Positions 35,819 through 44,918 of a stretch of 54,901 nt of DNA are shown here, piece by piece. Each line of letters begins with the position of its first letter. The stretch's first letter is position 1. The notes under the pieces were generated by a model. It saw only the letters and a program-made list of their open reading frames with translations. It was not told where the DNA came from and did no database searches. The stretch is from an uncultured Bacteroidales bacterium. GTDB taxonomy: Bacteria; Bacteroidota; Bacteroidia; Bacteroidales; WCHB1-69. The DNA lies in assembly GCA_937949745.1 (NCBI GenBank), contig CALECM010000094.1:1-54901 (forward strand). Reading direction: 5' to 3'. Made by a program: the position numbers and the translations under genes.

Positions 35819-38278
35819 TTATTCCATTATATAGATCCGTGGAATCCTTCGGGAAATAGAAGTAAGTAATTCATAAGGAATCATGCCGGCTTTCCGGGCT
35901 ATCTGTTCCACGGAGAGCCCTTCCCCGTAAATGATCACTTCATCACCTTCCCTCGCATTTAATCCGGTTACATCAATAGTGCTCATATCCATGGATATTT
36001 TGCCCACGACCGGTACTTTCCGGTTTTTACAGATCACTTCTCCAATGCCGTTACTCAGGGTTCTCGGATAGCCGTCGGCATATCCGATAGGTATCACGGC
36101 GACTTCCATTTCCCGGTCCGCCGTGAAAGTCCGGTTATAACCTATGGTTTCACCCGGTCCGATTGTCTTGATCTGCGTGATGAGTGTCGTTAATGTAATA
36201 GGATTTTGTAAATGCGGTCTGGCTGTTTCCACGGGAGTAATTCCGTAAAGACCAAGTCCCAGACGTACCATATCAAACTGGGCTTCCGGAAAACGGATGA
36301 TGCCCGAGGAATTTAAAATATGACGTAGGACCGGGTATTGTAATTCGTTCGCGATCTTGTCGGCCATTTCCCGGAAAGTCCGGATCTGACGACGGGAGAA
36401 TTCATCTTCCGACGGGTCTTCGGAAGCCGCCAGGTGGGAAAAGACTGAGGCCACTTTAAGCCGCGGATTGTTCCTGATAATCCCGATCATCGCATCTAAC
36501 TCATCCGGACCGAATCCCAGTCGATGCATTCCGGTGTCAAGCTTCAGGTGGAGCTGTAAAGAATCCGTTTCCGGATACGACTCCAGCGTTTTCTCCCATT
36601 GTTTCAGGTACGGAAGGTTGAATATCTCGGGTTCCAGCCGGTAACGAACCATCGTTTCGAATGTATGCGCTTCGGCACCCAATACGATTACGGGCTTATT
36701 GATATGCCGTTTTCGTAAATGAACTCCTTCGTCGGCATAGGCTACGGCGAAGTAATCCACATTGTGGTAAGATAATTCATTGATCAGTTCTATATCTCCT
36801 ACGCCGTAGCAGAGAGCTTTCACCATGGCCACGATTTTGGTTTCAGGGTTGAGAAGACTCTTATAATATTGAAGGTTATGAATAACCGACGGGAGATTTA
36901 TCGTCAATATAGTACGGTGAGTACGCAACTGCAAGGCATTGATGATCCTTTCGAAATGGTAATTCCGGGCTCCTTTTACCAGTATCGCCTCCCTGTTGAT
37001 ATGGAGATTCTCCAGGTCATTGATCAATTCTTCCGTTGTATGATAGAAATGTTTTCCCCGAATGGTAAAATCGGACTGATGGACAAAAAGGTCCGGGCCA
37101 ACTCCGATTAATCGGGAAATATGGTTATCTGAAAACAGGTTATTCAGTGTTTTATAATCCGGATCCTGCATAATACCCGCCTGTTCGAAATCCGAAATAA
37201 TAATGGTCTTTTTGGGATATTGATTTTGGGTATTTAAAAAGTCGAGTGCGATATGTAAGGAATTTTGATCCAGACTATAAGTGTCGTTGATCACAATGGA
37301 ATTGTTCATGGCTTCCAGTATCTCCATGCGCATGGGTAATGCCGTGAGCGAAGAAAGCCTTTCCTGTATAACGGCGATATCATAATCCAGATATAGCATG
37401 GTAACCGCTACCTGCATGGCATTTTCCACGGAGGCGGCGTCTTGAAAAGGGATACGGATATCGTTTCCGTTAATCGTAATAGAAGAACCCGAAGTGCCGG
37501 TATGTCTTTCCGTAATTCTATATAAGGCATTGGGATTCTCTCCCCATGAGATTCTCTGAATGTAACGGTATTCTTTTTGATCCAGTATATTGTCTACTTC
37601 TTTGCCGTATTGATAAACCAGCGCCTCGGATCCGGCAAAGAGTTTCATTTTCTCGGCCAATTTTACTTGATTATCCGGGAAATATTGCGCATGGGCATTC
37701 CCTATATTGGTCAGTATGCCAAGGGTAGGGGAGATAATACGGCTTAATTTCTCCATTTCTCCCGGTTGAGAGATCCCGGCTTCGAAAAGTCCGAGGGTAT
37801 GACCGGAATTCATATTCCAGACCGATACCGGCACTCCTATTTGGGAGTTATAACTATTGGGATTCTTTACGATCCTGTATTCCTCGTTCAATACCTGGGA
37901 AAGCCATTCCTTAACGATCGTTTTACCGTTGCTTCCGGTAATCCCTATGACCGGTATATTAAACAGTTTCCGGTGACGGGCTGCGATAGACTGCAGGGCA
38001 TCCACACTATTTTTAACCTTAAGGAAATTGCACTGGCTGTATGATTCGAATTGGGAAACAGGATCCGTAATGATAAAATTCCTCACTCCCTGCTCTATCA
38101 ATGATTCTATGTAAAGATGTCCGTCATTCCTTTCGGTTTTGATCGCGAAAAAGAGGGTGACGGAAGGATTTATTATTTTCCTGCTGTCGAAGGCCAATTC
38201 CTGAACAACCATTCCGTCATTTCTAAGGATAACGTCCAATGGTTCTACTATATTTCGGATATCAGCAATAGTAAACAT
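35819..38278 (-). CDS. Bifunctional MurF ligase and alanine racemase
   Basis: The N-terminal half (to about 450) is MurF, which adds D-Ala-D-Ala to UDP-MurNAc-tripeptide; the ATP loop GITGSNGKT (112-120) and KNPNSYNSQIGVP (138-150) are visible. The C-terminal half (about 455-819) is a PLP-dependent alanine racemase with the Lys in AMVKALCYGVG (Lys487), LHLKLDTGMHRLGF, MVRLGLGLYGI and the IPIGYADGYPR block. This fusion is characteristic of Bacteroidota and couples D-Ala production to the ligase. The 819-residue length is as expected. It is 13 bp downstream of pdxA. Confidence 0.95.
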   Translation of the reverse strand: MFTIADIRNIVEPLDVILRNDGMVVQELAFDSRKIINPSVTLFFAIKTERNDGHLYIESLIEQGVRNFIITDPVSQFESYSQCNFLKVKNSVDALQSIAARHRKLFNIPVIGITGSNGKTIVKEWLSQVLNEEYRIVKNPNSYNSQIGVPVSVWNMNSGHTLGLFEAGISQPGEMEKLSRIISPTLGILTNIGNAHAQYFPDNQVKLAEKMKLFAGSEALVYQYGKEVDNILDQKEYRYIQRISWGENPNALYRITERHTGTSGSSITINGNDIRIPFQDAASVENAMQVAVTMLYLDYDIAVIQERLSSLTALPMRMEILEAMNNSIVINDTYSLDQNSLHIALDFLNTQNQYPKKTIIISDFEQAGIMQDPDYKTLNNLFSDNHISRLIGVGPDLFVHQSDFTIRGKHFYHTTEELINDLENLHINREAILVKGARNYHFERIINALQLRTHRTILTINLPSVIHNLQYYKSLLNPETKIVAMVKALCYGVGDIELINELSYHNVDYFAVAYADEGVHLRKRHINKPVIVLGAEAHTFETMVRYRLEPEIFNLPYLKQWEKTLESYPETDSLQLHLKLDTGMHRLGFGPDELDAMIGIIRNNPRLKVASVFSHLAASEDPSEDEFSRRQIRTFREMADKIANELQYPVLRHILNSSGIIRFPEAQFDMVRLGLGLYGITPVETARPHLQNPITLTTLITQIKTIGPGETIGYNRTFTADREMEVAVIPIGYADGYPRTLSNGIGEVICKNRKVPVVGKISMDMSTIDVTGLNAREGDEVIIYGEGLSVEQIARKAGMIPYELLTSISRRIPRIYIME

Positions 38279-38291
38279 TTGGTAATCCGGC

Positions 38292-39326
38292 TTACTTGCC
38301 GTTTTTGGAATTATTTCCTTTCAGGTTTTGTCGATTTTTCAGTATATCCAAAGCCAGGTAAACGGCATTCCGGAATGACTGGCCTGAAGACTGATTTTTT
38401 CCTGCCAGTTCATATGCGGTACCATGGGCCGGGGAGGTACGTACGATCGGCAAACCGGCTGTATAATTAACTCCCTCATCCATCGAAAGCAGTTTAAAAG
38501 GAATCATGCCCTGGTCATGATAGAGAGCCAATACGGCATCAAATTGCCTGTATTTTCCCGCGCCGAAAAATCCGTCTGCAGGGAAAGGCCCGAAAGCATT
38601 GATCTTTTCGTCGAAAGCTTTACTGATAGCAGGAGCGATGATTTCCGATTCTTCGTTTCCGGTAAGGCCGTGATCTCCCGCATGGGGATTTAATGACAAT
38701 ACGGCAATTTTAGGATTGGTGGAACCAAAATCATATACCAATGACTTGTTTAGTATTCTTAATTTTTTCAATATAAGGTCACCGGTCAGGGTTTTGGCAA
38801 CCGCTTTCAGTGGAATATGGTTTGTGGCGAAACCGATTTTTACGGATTCAGCGACCATCATCATCAAAGAATCGGGTGAATTGAAAAAATGGGTGAGGTA
38901 TTCCGTATGGCCGGGATATTGAAAACCCTCACCCTGTATATTACTTTTATTAATCGGTGCCGTTACGATGGCATCGATCATATTATTTTGCAAATCTTTG
39001 CAGGCGTTTTCCAGAGATAACCTGGCCATTTTTCCTGCAATATCCGTAGAGTTTCCTACTTCCAGTTTAATTTCCTGGTCGGAAAGGTTGAGTAAATTGG
39101 ATTTTTTAACGGAAACCTGATTGAGGTTTTTAATGAACTGGAAATTAAAGTCATGTAAATCCAGTGATTTTTTATAATAAGTAGCCACTTTGGCAAGACC
39201 GTAGACCACGGGAATACAGAGATCCATGATCTTGTTATCGGCCAATGCCTTAATAATAACTTCATATCCGATACCATTGATATCGCCGTGGGTAATCCCT
39301 ATTTTGTACAACGAATTTTCAGCCAT
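38292..39326 (-). CDS. pdxA: 4-Hydroxythreonine-4-phosphate dehydrogenase
   Basis: PdxA oxidises 4-phosphohydroxy-L-threonine in the DXP-dependent route to pyridoxal phosphate. The 344-residue product begins YKIGITHGDINGIGYEVIIKAL and has the metal-site and substrate regions APINKSNI, YPGHTEYLTHFF, LSLNPHAGDHG and ALYHDQGMIPFK, then GLPIVRTSPAHGTAYELAGK near the end. It is the first gene of a set with the PLP-using alanine racemase fusion. No clear -7 box was seen in the 50-bp gap to infB. Confidence 0.93.
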   Translation of the reverse strand: MAENSLYKIGITHGDINGIGYEVIIKALADNKIMDLCIPVVYGLAKVATYYKKSLDLHDFNFQFIKNLNQVSVKKSNLLNLSDQEIKLEVGNSTDIAGKMARLSLENACKDLQNNMIDAIVTAPINKSNIQGEGFQYPGHTEYLTHFFNSPDSLMMMVAESVKIGFATNHIPLKAVAKTLTGDLILKKLRILNKSLVYDFGSTNPKIAVLSLNPHAGDHGLTGNEESEIIAPAISKAFDEKINAFGPFPADGFFGAGKYRQFDAVLALYHDQGMIPFKLLSMDEGVNYTAGLPIVRTSPAHGTAYELAGKNQSSGQSFRNAVYLALDILKNRQNLKGNNSKNGK

Positions 39327-39376
39327 AGTAAAGAGGTTAAATAGTCATTATCTAAACTGTTGCATCTATAAAATTA

Positions 39377-42292
39377 TTATAATACCGGTTTTTCTTCGTA
39401 TTCCTCAAAACCTTCGATGATATCTCCGACTTTAATGTCATTGTAGTTCTCAATATTTAATCCGCATTCCTGTCCCACTACCACTTCTTTCACATCATCT
39501 TTGAAACGTTTCAAGGAGCCCAGTTTCCCGGTATGGATTACGATACCATCCCTGATAAGGTGTATACGGGTATTCCGTTGGATTTTTCCGTCCAGTACCA
39601 TACATCCGGCAATATTTCCGACTTTGGTGATCCTGAATACTTCCCGTACTTCCAGGTTGCAAAGGATTTTCTCTTTGATTTCGGGTGTATGCATACCGGC
39701 GATAGCATCCTTGATCTCGTTGATCGCAGTATAGATGATTGAATAGGTACGGATGTCGATCTGTTCCTGTTCCGCTAATTTCCTGGATCCGACGGAAGGA
39801 CGTACCTGGAAAGCTACAATGATGGCATTCGAGGCTGAAGCCAGGATCACATCGCTTTCCGTTACGGCTCCTACGGCTTTGTGGATAACGTTCACCTGAA
39901 CCTGCTCGGTGGAAAGTTTCAGCAAAGAATCGGATAATGCTTCTACCGAACCGTCCACGTCACCTTTCACGATGATATTCAATTCTTTGAAATCTCCTAT
40001 GGCGATACGACGTCCGATTTCATCAAGGGTAATATGCTTTTGGGTTCTTAACCCCATTTCCCTTACCAGTTGCGCCCGTTTGGTTGCAGCGACACGTGCG
40101 TCATGTTCGGAAGCGCTTACTTTGAAAATCTCACCGGCCTGCGGCGCACCATTCAATCCCAGTAAAAGTACCGGAGTAGAAGGTCCGGCTGATTTAACCT
40201 GCTGGTTTCTTTCATTAAACAGGGTCCTTACTTTACCATAATAACTTCCCGATAACACAGGGTCACCCACTTTGATCGTTCCGTTCTGGACCAAAACTTT
40301 GGCCACGTAACCTTTGCCTTTATCCAGCGAAGATTCGATAACCGTACCAATTCCGGGACGGTTAGGGTTAGCCTTGAGATCCAGTAGTTCTGCTTCCAGA
40401 AGTACTTTCTCCAACAACTCATTTACGTTGGTACCGTGTTTGGCGTCGATTTCCTGGCATTGGTAATTTCCACCCCAATCTTCCACAAGGATATTCATAT
40501 TGGCCAGTCCTTCCCTGATCTTATCAGGATTGGCATTAGCTTTATCAATCTTCGTAATGGCGAAAACCATAGGTACGCCTGCCGCCTGGGCATGGTTGAT
40601 GGCTTCCACGGTTTGCGGCATGATGGAATCGTCTGCCGCGATCACGATAATACTTAAGTCCGTTACTTTGGCTCCGCGCGCCCTCATAGCCGTAAAAGCT
40701 TCGTGTCCCGGCGTATCGAGGAAGGTAATTTTCCGTCCGTCGGGTAATGAAACTTCGTAAGCCCCGATATGCTGCGTAATTCCACCGGCTTCCCCGGCGA
40801 TCACGTTCGCTTTACGGATATAGTCCAGCAGCGAGGTTTTCCCGTGGTCAACGTGTCCCATAACCGTAATAATAGGATGGCGCGGCTCCAGGTCTTCGGG
40901 AGCGTCTTCTATTTCAGTGGTGTTTTCTTCTTCCACGTCGGCTCCCACAAATTTAACTTCATAGCCGAATTCATCTGCTAAGAGTGAAATGGTTTCTGCG
41001 TCCAGACGCTGGTTAATGGAGACGGCAAGACCGATACTCATACAGGTCGCAATGATTTTATTGACCGGTATATTCATAAGCGTTGCCAACTCATTGGCCG
41101 TAATGAATTCGGTGACCTGCAATTTTCTCTGATCTTCCAATTCCTGTTTTTCGACTTCCTGCATTTCATGCTGCAGATTCTGACGTTTCTCCCTTCTTCT
41201 CTTTGAAGTCTTGGATTTTCCCAGCGGCTCCAGCCGTTGCATGGTTTCCCTGATCTGTTTATCTATATCTTCCTGGGAAATCTCTTCCTTATGGATTTCC
41301 GGTTTTTTCTTGGCATGATGCGGATCATGGCCTCCCGGTTTAACCACAGGAGATTTTATCCGTTTCCTTTTCCGGTTTTTCTTCTCGGCACTGTCGTCGT
41401 TATGATTGTCTTTCTTAGCCGAATCTTTAGACTTTTCTACCGGAAGTTCGATCTTACCCATGATCTTGGGAGCCTGCAACTTCTCGAATTTTGTTTCGAT
41501 GTGCTCGATCTTGCGTTCTTCGGGTTTCTGGACCGTAGTCTCCGGTACCTTCACTTCTTCTTCCCGGGTAATTACCTGGTCATTCACGGGAACTTCCTCT
41601 TCAGCAGCCGGAACGGTTTTTTCCGTTTCCGCTTTGAGAGGTTTATCTTTTTTGTTTTTCTTAGACATTCCGGAGAGATCTATCTTGTCGATGATCTTTA
41701 ACTGGGGAGCAGGCTGAACATGAACCGTTTCGATATGTTCCGGCATTTTTTTCTTGTCCTCAGCTACCGGTTGTTCGGTTTCCGCTACAGGTGCCGGAGT
41801 TACTTCCACTTCCGGCAGGATTTCCGGAACAGGTTCTTCTTTAGGCTCCTGTACGGGAGATTTGATCACTTCCTCAGCCGGTTTTTTCTTCGGCGCCTTT
41901 TTTTCTTCCAGGTCTATTTTTCCTATAATCTTAGGTTTCGGAACCACGATACTTTCTTTGATGTGTTCTTTTTCAACCACATTCGGAGTTTCACCGGGTA
42001 GTTCCTCGGGAGAAGATTCTTTTTGTACCGGTATTTCCGGAGAATCTTCGTCATCATGATGCTTAGCCTTGGAAAAACCACCTAAATTTATCTTCTGGGA
42101 TTCCTGTTTTACTTTTTTCTCCAAAGTAAATTCCTGAACCAGAATGTCATACATTTCAGGACTTAACTTGGTATTCGGGCTTTCATCAATATTAATACCC
42201 TTTTTCTTAAGTAATAAGACAATGGAATTTATACCTACATTAAATTCGCTGGCTGCTTTTCCTAAGCGGGGTATCTTCTTCTGTTCTGCCAT
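39377..42292 (-). CDS. infB: Translation initiation factor IF-2
   Basis: IF-2 is the GTPase that places initiator tRNA on the 30S subunit. The 971-residue product (start at MAEQKKIPRLG; the open frame extends 7 codons upstream) has an IF2_N domain (1-60), a long charged linker to about 390, a second IF2_N (about 395-450) and the GTPase with GHVDHGKT (479-486), DTPGHEAF and the switch regions, then the C-terminal domains. The linker holds three imperfect copies of a motif starting EHI and ending KI[D/E]L. It follows nusA by 56 bp and is probably cotranscribed with it. Confidence 0.95.
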   Translation of the reverse strand: MAEQKKIPRLGKAASEFNVGINSIVLLLKKKGINIDESPNTKLSPEMYDILVQEFTLEKKVKQESQKINLGGFSKAKHHDDEDSPEIPVQKESSPEELPGETPNVVEKEHIKESIVVPKPKIIGKIDLEEKKAPKKKPAEEVIKSPVQEPKEEPVPEILPEVEVTPAPVAETEQPVAEDKKKMPEHIETVHVQPAPQLKIIDKIDLSGMSKKNKKDKPLKAETEKTVPAAEEEVPVNDQVITREEEVKVPETTVQKPEERKIEHIETKFEKLQAPKIMGKIELPVEKSKDSAKKDNHNDDSAEKKNRKRKRIKSPVVKPGGHDPHHAKKKPEIHKEEISQEDIDKQIRETMQRLEPLGKSKTSKRRREKRQNLQHEMQEVEKQELEDQRKLQVTEFITANELATLMNIPVNKIIATCMSIGLAVSINQRLDAETISLLADEFGYEVKFVGADVEEENTTEIEDAPEDLEPRHPIITVMGHVDHGKTSLLDYIRKANVIAGEAGGITQHIGAYEVSLPDGRKITFLDTPGHEAFTAMRARGAKVTDLSIIVIAADDSIMPQTVEAINHAQAAGVPMVFAITKIDKANANPDKIREGLANMNILVEDWGGNYQCQEIDAKHGTNVNELLEKVLLEAELLDLKANPNRPGIGTVIESSLDKGKGYVAKVLVQNGTIKVGDPVLSGSYYGKVRTLFNERNQQVKSAGPSTPVLLLGLNGAPQAGEIFKVSASEHDARVAATKRAQLVREMGLRTQKHITLDEIGRRIAIGDFKELNIIVKGDVDGSVEALSDSLLKLSTEQVQVNVIHKAVGAVTESDVILASASNAIIVAFQVRPSVGSRKLAEQEQIDIRTYSIIYTAINEIKDAIAGMHTPEIKEKILCNLEVREVFRITKVGNIAGCMVLDGKIQRNTRIHLIRDGIVIHTGKLGSLKRFKDDVKEVVVGQECGLNIENYNDIKVGDIIEGFEEYEEKPVL
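41444..41968 (-). repeat. Three imperfect EHI...KIxL repeats in the IF-2 linker
   Basis: In the IF-2 reading frame the segments EHIKESIVVPKPKIIGKIDL, then EHIETVHVQ...LKIIDKIDL and EHIETKFEK...PKIMGKIEL recur about every 78 residues, separated by Glu/Lys/Pro-rich sequence. The conserved core is KI[I/M]xKI[D/E]L. Confidence 0.7.
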
Positions 42293-42348
42293 ATTTATTT
42301 TTGTTAGTTTCAATTTTAATTAAAGTGATGCGGAGTCGTAAACATTCG

Positions 42349-43593
42349 CTATTCTACCTCAAGTTCCTTCTTGATCGAATGTAACATCGCATCTACGGTC
42401 TCTTCTTCGAGGTCTGTGCGCTGGATCAGCTCGTCCCGGCTCAATTTGAGGACGCTTTTCGCAGTATCGCAACCGATATTTTTGAACGAATCGATCACCC
42501 ATTGATCGAATTCATCTATGAATTCATCCAGATCCACATCTTCTTCCTCTTCAACATCATCCCTAAAGACATCGATTTCGTATCCGGATAATTTGCTGGC
42601 CAGTTTAATATTGTATCCACCTTTCCCGATGGCGAGGGAAACCTGGTCGGGTTTCATGTAAACATTCGCCGTTTTATTCTCTTCATCCAATTCGATCGAA
42701 GTGATTTTGGCCGGACTTAAAGCCCTGGATATTAACAGGCTGTTATTGGATGTATAGTTAATGACGTCAATGTTTTCATTTCTTAATTCCCGCACGATAC
42801 TATGGATACGGCTTCCTTTCATTCCCACGCATGCTCCCACAGGATCCACCCTGTCATCATAAGATTCTACCAGTACTTTGGCCCTTTCACCGGGAGACCT
42901 TACCACGTTCTTGATCGTGATCAGTCCGTCGTAAACTTCCGGTATCTCATTCTCCATTAATCTTTCAAGGAAAGTAGGAGCGGTTCTTGAAATGATAATG
43001 ACAGGAGAGGATGCTTTGACTTCCACTTTGGAAACTACCGCCGAAAGCGAATCTCCTTTTTTATATTTATCACCGGGAATCTGTTCCGATTTGGGAAGTA
43101 CCAGTTCCACGCCATCCTCATCCAGGACAAGGATTTCTTTACGCCATACCTGGCTCACTTCTCCCGTAATCAGTTCGCCTATACGGTTTTCATATTTGGA
43201 ATAAACAAGGTCTTTTTCATATTCCATAATTTTGGAAATGAGGTTTTGCCGGAGCGCCAGAATTTCTCGGCGGGCAAAATCGGACAACCTGATATTTTCC
43301 ATCACTTCTTCTCCCACTTCAAAATCTGGCTCGATCTTGATCGCTTCCGATAAAGCAATCTGGGTAAATTCGTTTTCAACATCCCCGTCTTCTACAATTT
43401 CCCGGTACCTTTGAATCTCGAGATCTCCCCTGTCCACATTCACGATCACTTCAAAATTAGCGTCAGGACCATATTTCTTGGTAAGTGTAGACCGGAAAAC
43501 ATCTTCTAAAATACGCATTAAGGTCTCTCTTTCGATATTTTTAAACTCCTTAAATTCAGCGAAGGTTTCAATTAAATTCAAATTGTCTTCCAT
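42349..43593 (-). CDS. nusA: Transcription termination/antitermination protein NusA
   Basis: NusA binds RNA polymerase and modulates pausing, termination and antitermination. The 414-residue product has the N-terminal RNAP-binding domain (to about 130), an S1 domain (ENRIGELITGEVSQVWRKEILVLDEDG, from about 135), and two KH domains with KNVVRSPGERAKVLVESYDDRVDPVGACVGMKGSRI and AIGKGGYNIKLASKLSGYEIDV. The tail is acidic, with a short helix-hairpin-helix-like end. The usual rimP neighbour is not upstream; a tRNA-Gln gene and two hairpins are found there instead. Confidence 0.95.
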   Translation of the reverse strand: MEDNLNLIETFAEFKEFKNIERETLMRILEDVFRSTLTKKYGPDANFEVIVNVDRGDLEIQRYREIVEDGDVENEFTQIALSEAIKIEPDFEVGEEVMENIRLSDFARREILALRQNLISKIMEYEKDLVYSKYENRIGELITGEVSQVWRKEILVLDEDGVELVLPKSEQIPGDKYKKGDSLSAVVSKVEVKASSPVIIISRTAPTFLERLMENEIPEVYDGLITIKNVVRSPGERAKVLVESYDDRVDPVGACVGMKGSRIHSIVRELRNENIDVINYTSNNSLLISRALSPAKITSIELDEENKTANVYMKPDQVSLAIGKGGYNIKLASKLSGYEIDVFRDDVEEEEDVDLDEFIDEFDQWVIDSFKNIGCDTAKSVLKLSRDELIQRTDLEEETVDAMLHSIKKELEVE

Positions 43594-43650
43594 TTCTTAT
43601 CGGTTTATTTGATATTGATTAATATGATTCATCATTAAATATTTTAATAC

Positions 43651-43669
43651 AAAAGGGGCTTACGCCCCC
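43651..43669 (-). terminator. Second hairpin between tRNA-Gln and nusA
   Basis: Plus-strand arms GGGGC (43655-43659) and GCCCC (43664-43668) form a short G/C-rich stem with a four-base loop; on the minus strand it is followed by TTTT. It may back up the terminator just upstream or mark the 5' part of the nusA leader. Confidence 0.45.
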
Positions 43670-43686
43670 TCTTTCTCCCTCTTTAT

Positions 43687-43714
43687 AAAAAACTCCCACC
43701 GTGCAGTGAGAGTT
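43687..43714 (-). terminator. Intrinsic terminator of tRNA-Gln
   Basis: On the minus strand AACTCTCAC (43706-43714) pairs with GTGGGAGTT (43691-43699), one G-U pair, then a run of six T. It begins 5 bases after the tRNA end. Confidence 0.75.
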
Positions 43715-43719
43715 CATCG

Positions 43720-43790
43720 TTGTCCAACCAGGATTCGAACCTAGACAGACAGTACCAAAAACTGTAGTGCTACCGTTACACCATTGGACA
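43720..43790 (-). tRNA. tRNA-Gln (anticodon TTG)
   Basis: The 71-base gene folds as a full cloverleaf on the minus strand: acceptor TGTCCAA with TTGGACA, D arm GTG...CAC, anticodon stem ACAGT with ACTGT around the loop TTTTGGT (anticodon TTG), short variable loop, and T arm CTAGG-TTCGAAT-CCTGG with one G-T pair. The discriminator is A; CCA is not encoded. It keeps the standard G19-C56 pair. A -7 box and terminator flank it. Confidence 0.95.
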
Positions 43791-43809
43791 TAGTCTTTGT
43801 TTGAGGCTG

Positions 43810-43817
43810 CAAAGATA
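43810..43817 (-). promoter_or_regulatory. Putative -7 box for tRNA-Gln
   Basis: The minus strand reads TATCTTTG, matching TAnnTTTG, with 19 bases to the first base of the tRNA. Confidence 0.6.
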
Positions 43818-43872
43818 CAACTTTTTTTTGAAAAAACAGTATCTCTTATTTTTCGATGATATTTTTTTTCAT

Positions 43873-43880
43873 TATTTTTG
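43873..43880 (+). promoter_or_regulatory. Putative -7 box for the secreted propeller-like protein gene
   Basis: TATTTTTG matches TAnnTTTG, 23 bases before the ATG at 43904. A T-rich stretch lies at the -33 position but without a clear TTTG. Confidence 0.5.
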
Positions 43881-43903
43881 CATGATAAATTATATAATTG
43901 AAA

Positions 43904-44734
43904 ATGAATAAGATATTGTCGCGCGGTAAGCCTCTCTGTTTTTTTGGCAGGATATTTCTCTTATGGATGATTATTTTTTTCTCCGCCGGTACTGCTTTTT
44001 GTCAAAATGAGATCGCAGTAAATATAAAATCACTTGATAAAATCAGGGGAGATAAAATATACCTGGACCCTCAGGGAAACCTTTATGTCATCCAGGATGC
44101 GCTTTTGCATAAATATAACGGCAGGGGAGATTTTCTTTATTCATATTCCAATTTTTCTTTGGGTAATATCACCACGGCCGATGTGACCAATCCCATGAAG
44201 ATCATGCTCTATTACCAGGAAACCAATACGATACTTTTTTTAGATGAACGGCTGGCGCCCATAACGGATAAAATAGACCTCTTTACCAAACGATATACCA
44301 CCATATCCATGGCGGCTTATACTACTGATAACCAGATCTGGCTCTATGATTACGCCGGTATGGACCTCGTTATTCTGGATCTCTATCTTAATCCCGTTGC
44401 AAGGGTACATTACAATTTCCCGGATTTTCATCCTACCCAGATGTTCGAAATTCCAGGGAAAAACGTCATTATGCATAACCCGGGAAAAGGAGTCTATTTT
44501 TTTGATTCTTTCGGTACTTATATTAAAACAGTGGGAATCCAAAGCAAGAATGACATCCAGATCATTGACAATATAATCTATTATTTAAAAGACGGACAAT
44601 TACATCGTTATAACTTTAAAGAACTTAGCGAGGAAATTATTCCGTTGAAAATCAAGGATCCTATGCAATGCCTTCGCTATAAAGGCAGGTTATTCATACT
44701 GGATATAAATGGTAAAGTTTATATTTACGGATAA
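43904..44734 (+). CDS. Secreted protein with beta-propeller-like repeats, function unknown
   Basis: The 276-residue product starts with a long signal sequence (hydrophobic core about 15-35, ending GTAFCQ), so it should be periplasmic or exported. The mature part is almost all beta strands with recurring patterns such as KIYLDPQGNLYVIQDALLHKY, NQIWLYDYAGMDLVILD and LFILDINGKVYIYG, which suggest the four-stranded blades of a propeller. The shape is similar to NHL or SMP-30-like proteins but I cannot name a family. It is 184 bp upstream of the OmpA-family gene, which has its own promoter box. Confidence 0.7.
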   Translation: MNKILSRGKPLCFFGRIFLLWMIIFFSAGTAFCQNEIAVNIKSLDKIRGDKIYLDPQGNLYVIQDALLHKYNGRGDFLYSYSNFSLGNITTADVTNPMKIMLYYQETNTILFLDERLAPITDKIDLFTKRYTTISMAAYTTDNQIWLYDYAGMDLVILDLYLNPVARVHYNFPDFHPTQMFEIPGKNVIMHNPGKGVYFFDSFGTYIKTVGIQSKNDIQIIDNIIYYLKDGQLHRYNFKELSEEIIPLKIKDPMQCLRYKGRLFILDINGKVYIYG

Positions 44735-44880
44735 TGCTGCTTTTGTTATTTGTGGCCCGTTGCTGTTAGGTAATTATATCATATATCATTATTTTCCTCT
44801 CTTCCTGTGGAACCGGTTATTGAGATTCGGATGTTCATAAATATTTGAAACGACGAAAGAAAGGTAACTGCTATTCATTT

Positions 44881-44888
44881 TATCTTTG
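44881..44888 (+). promoter_or_regulatory. Putative -7 box for the OmpA-family gene
   Basis: TATCTTTG matches TAnnTTTG, 30 bases before the ATG at 44919. It supports the start at 44919, since the in-frame upstream codon at 44886 falls inside the box. Confidence 0.55.
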
Positions 44889-44918
44889 TCAGAATTTTTA
44901 TTCCATAATTTAATTATC

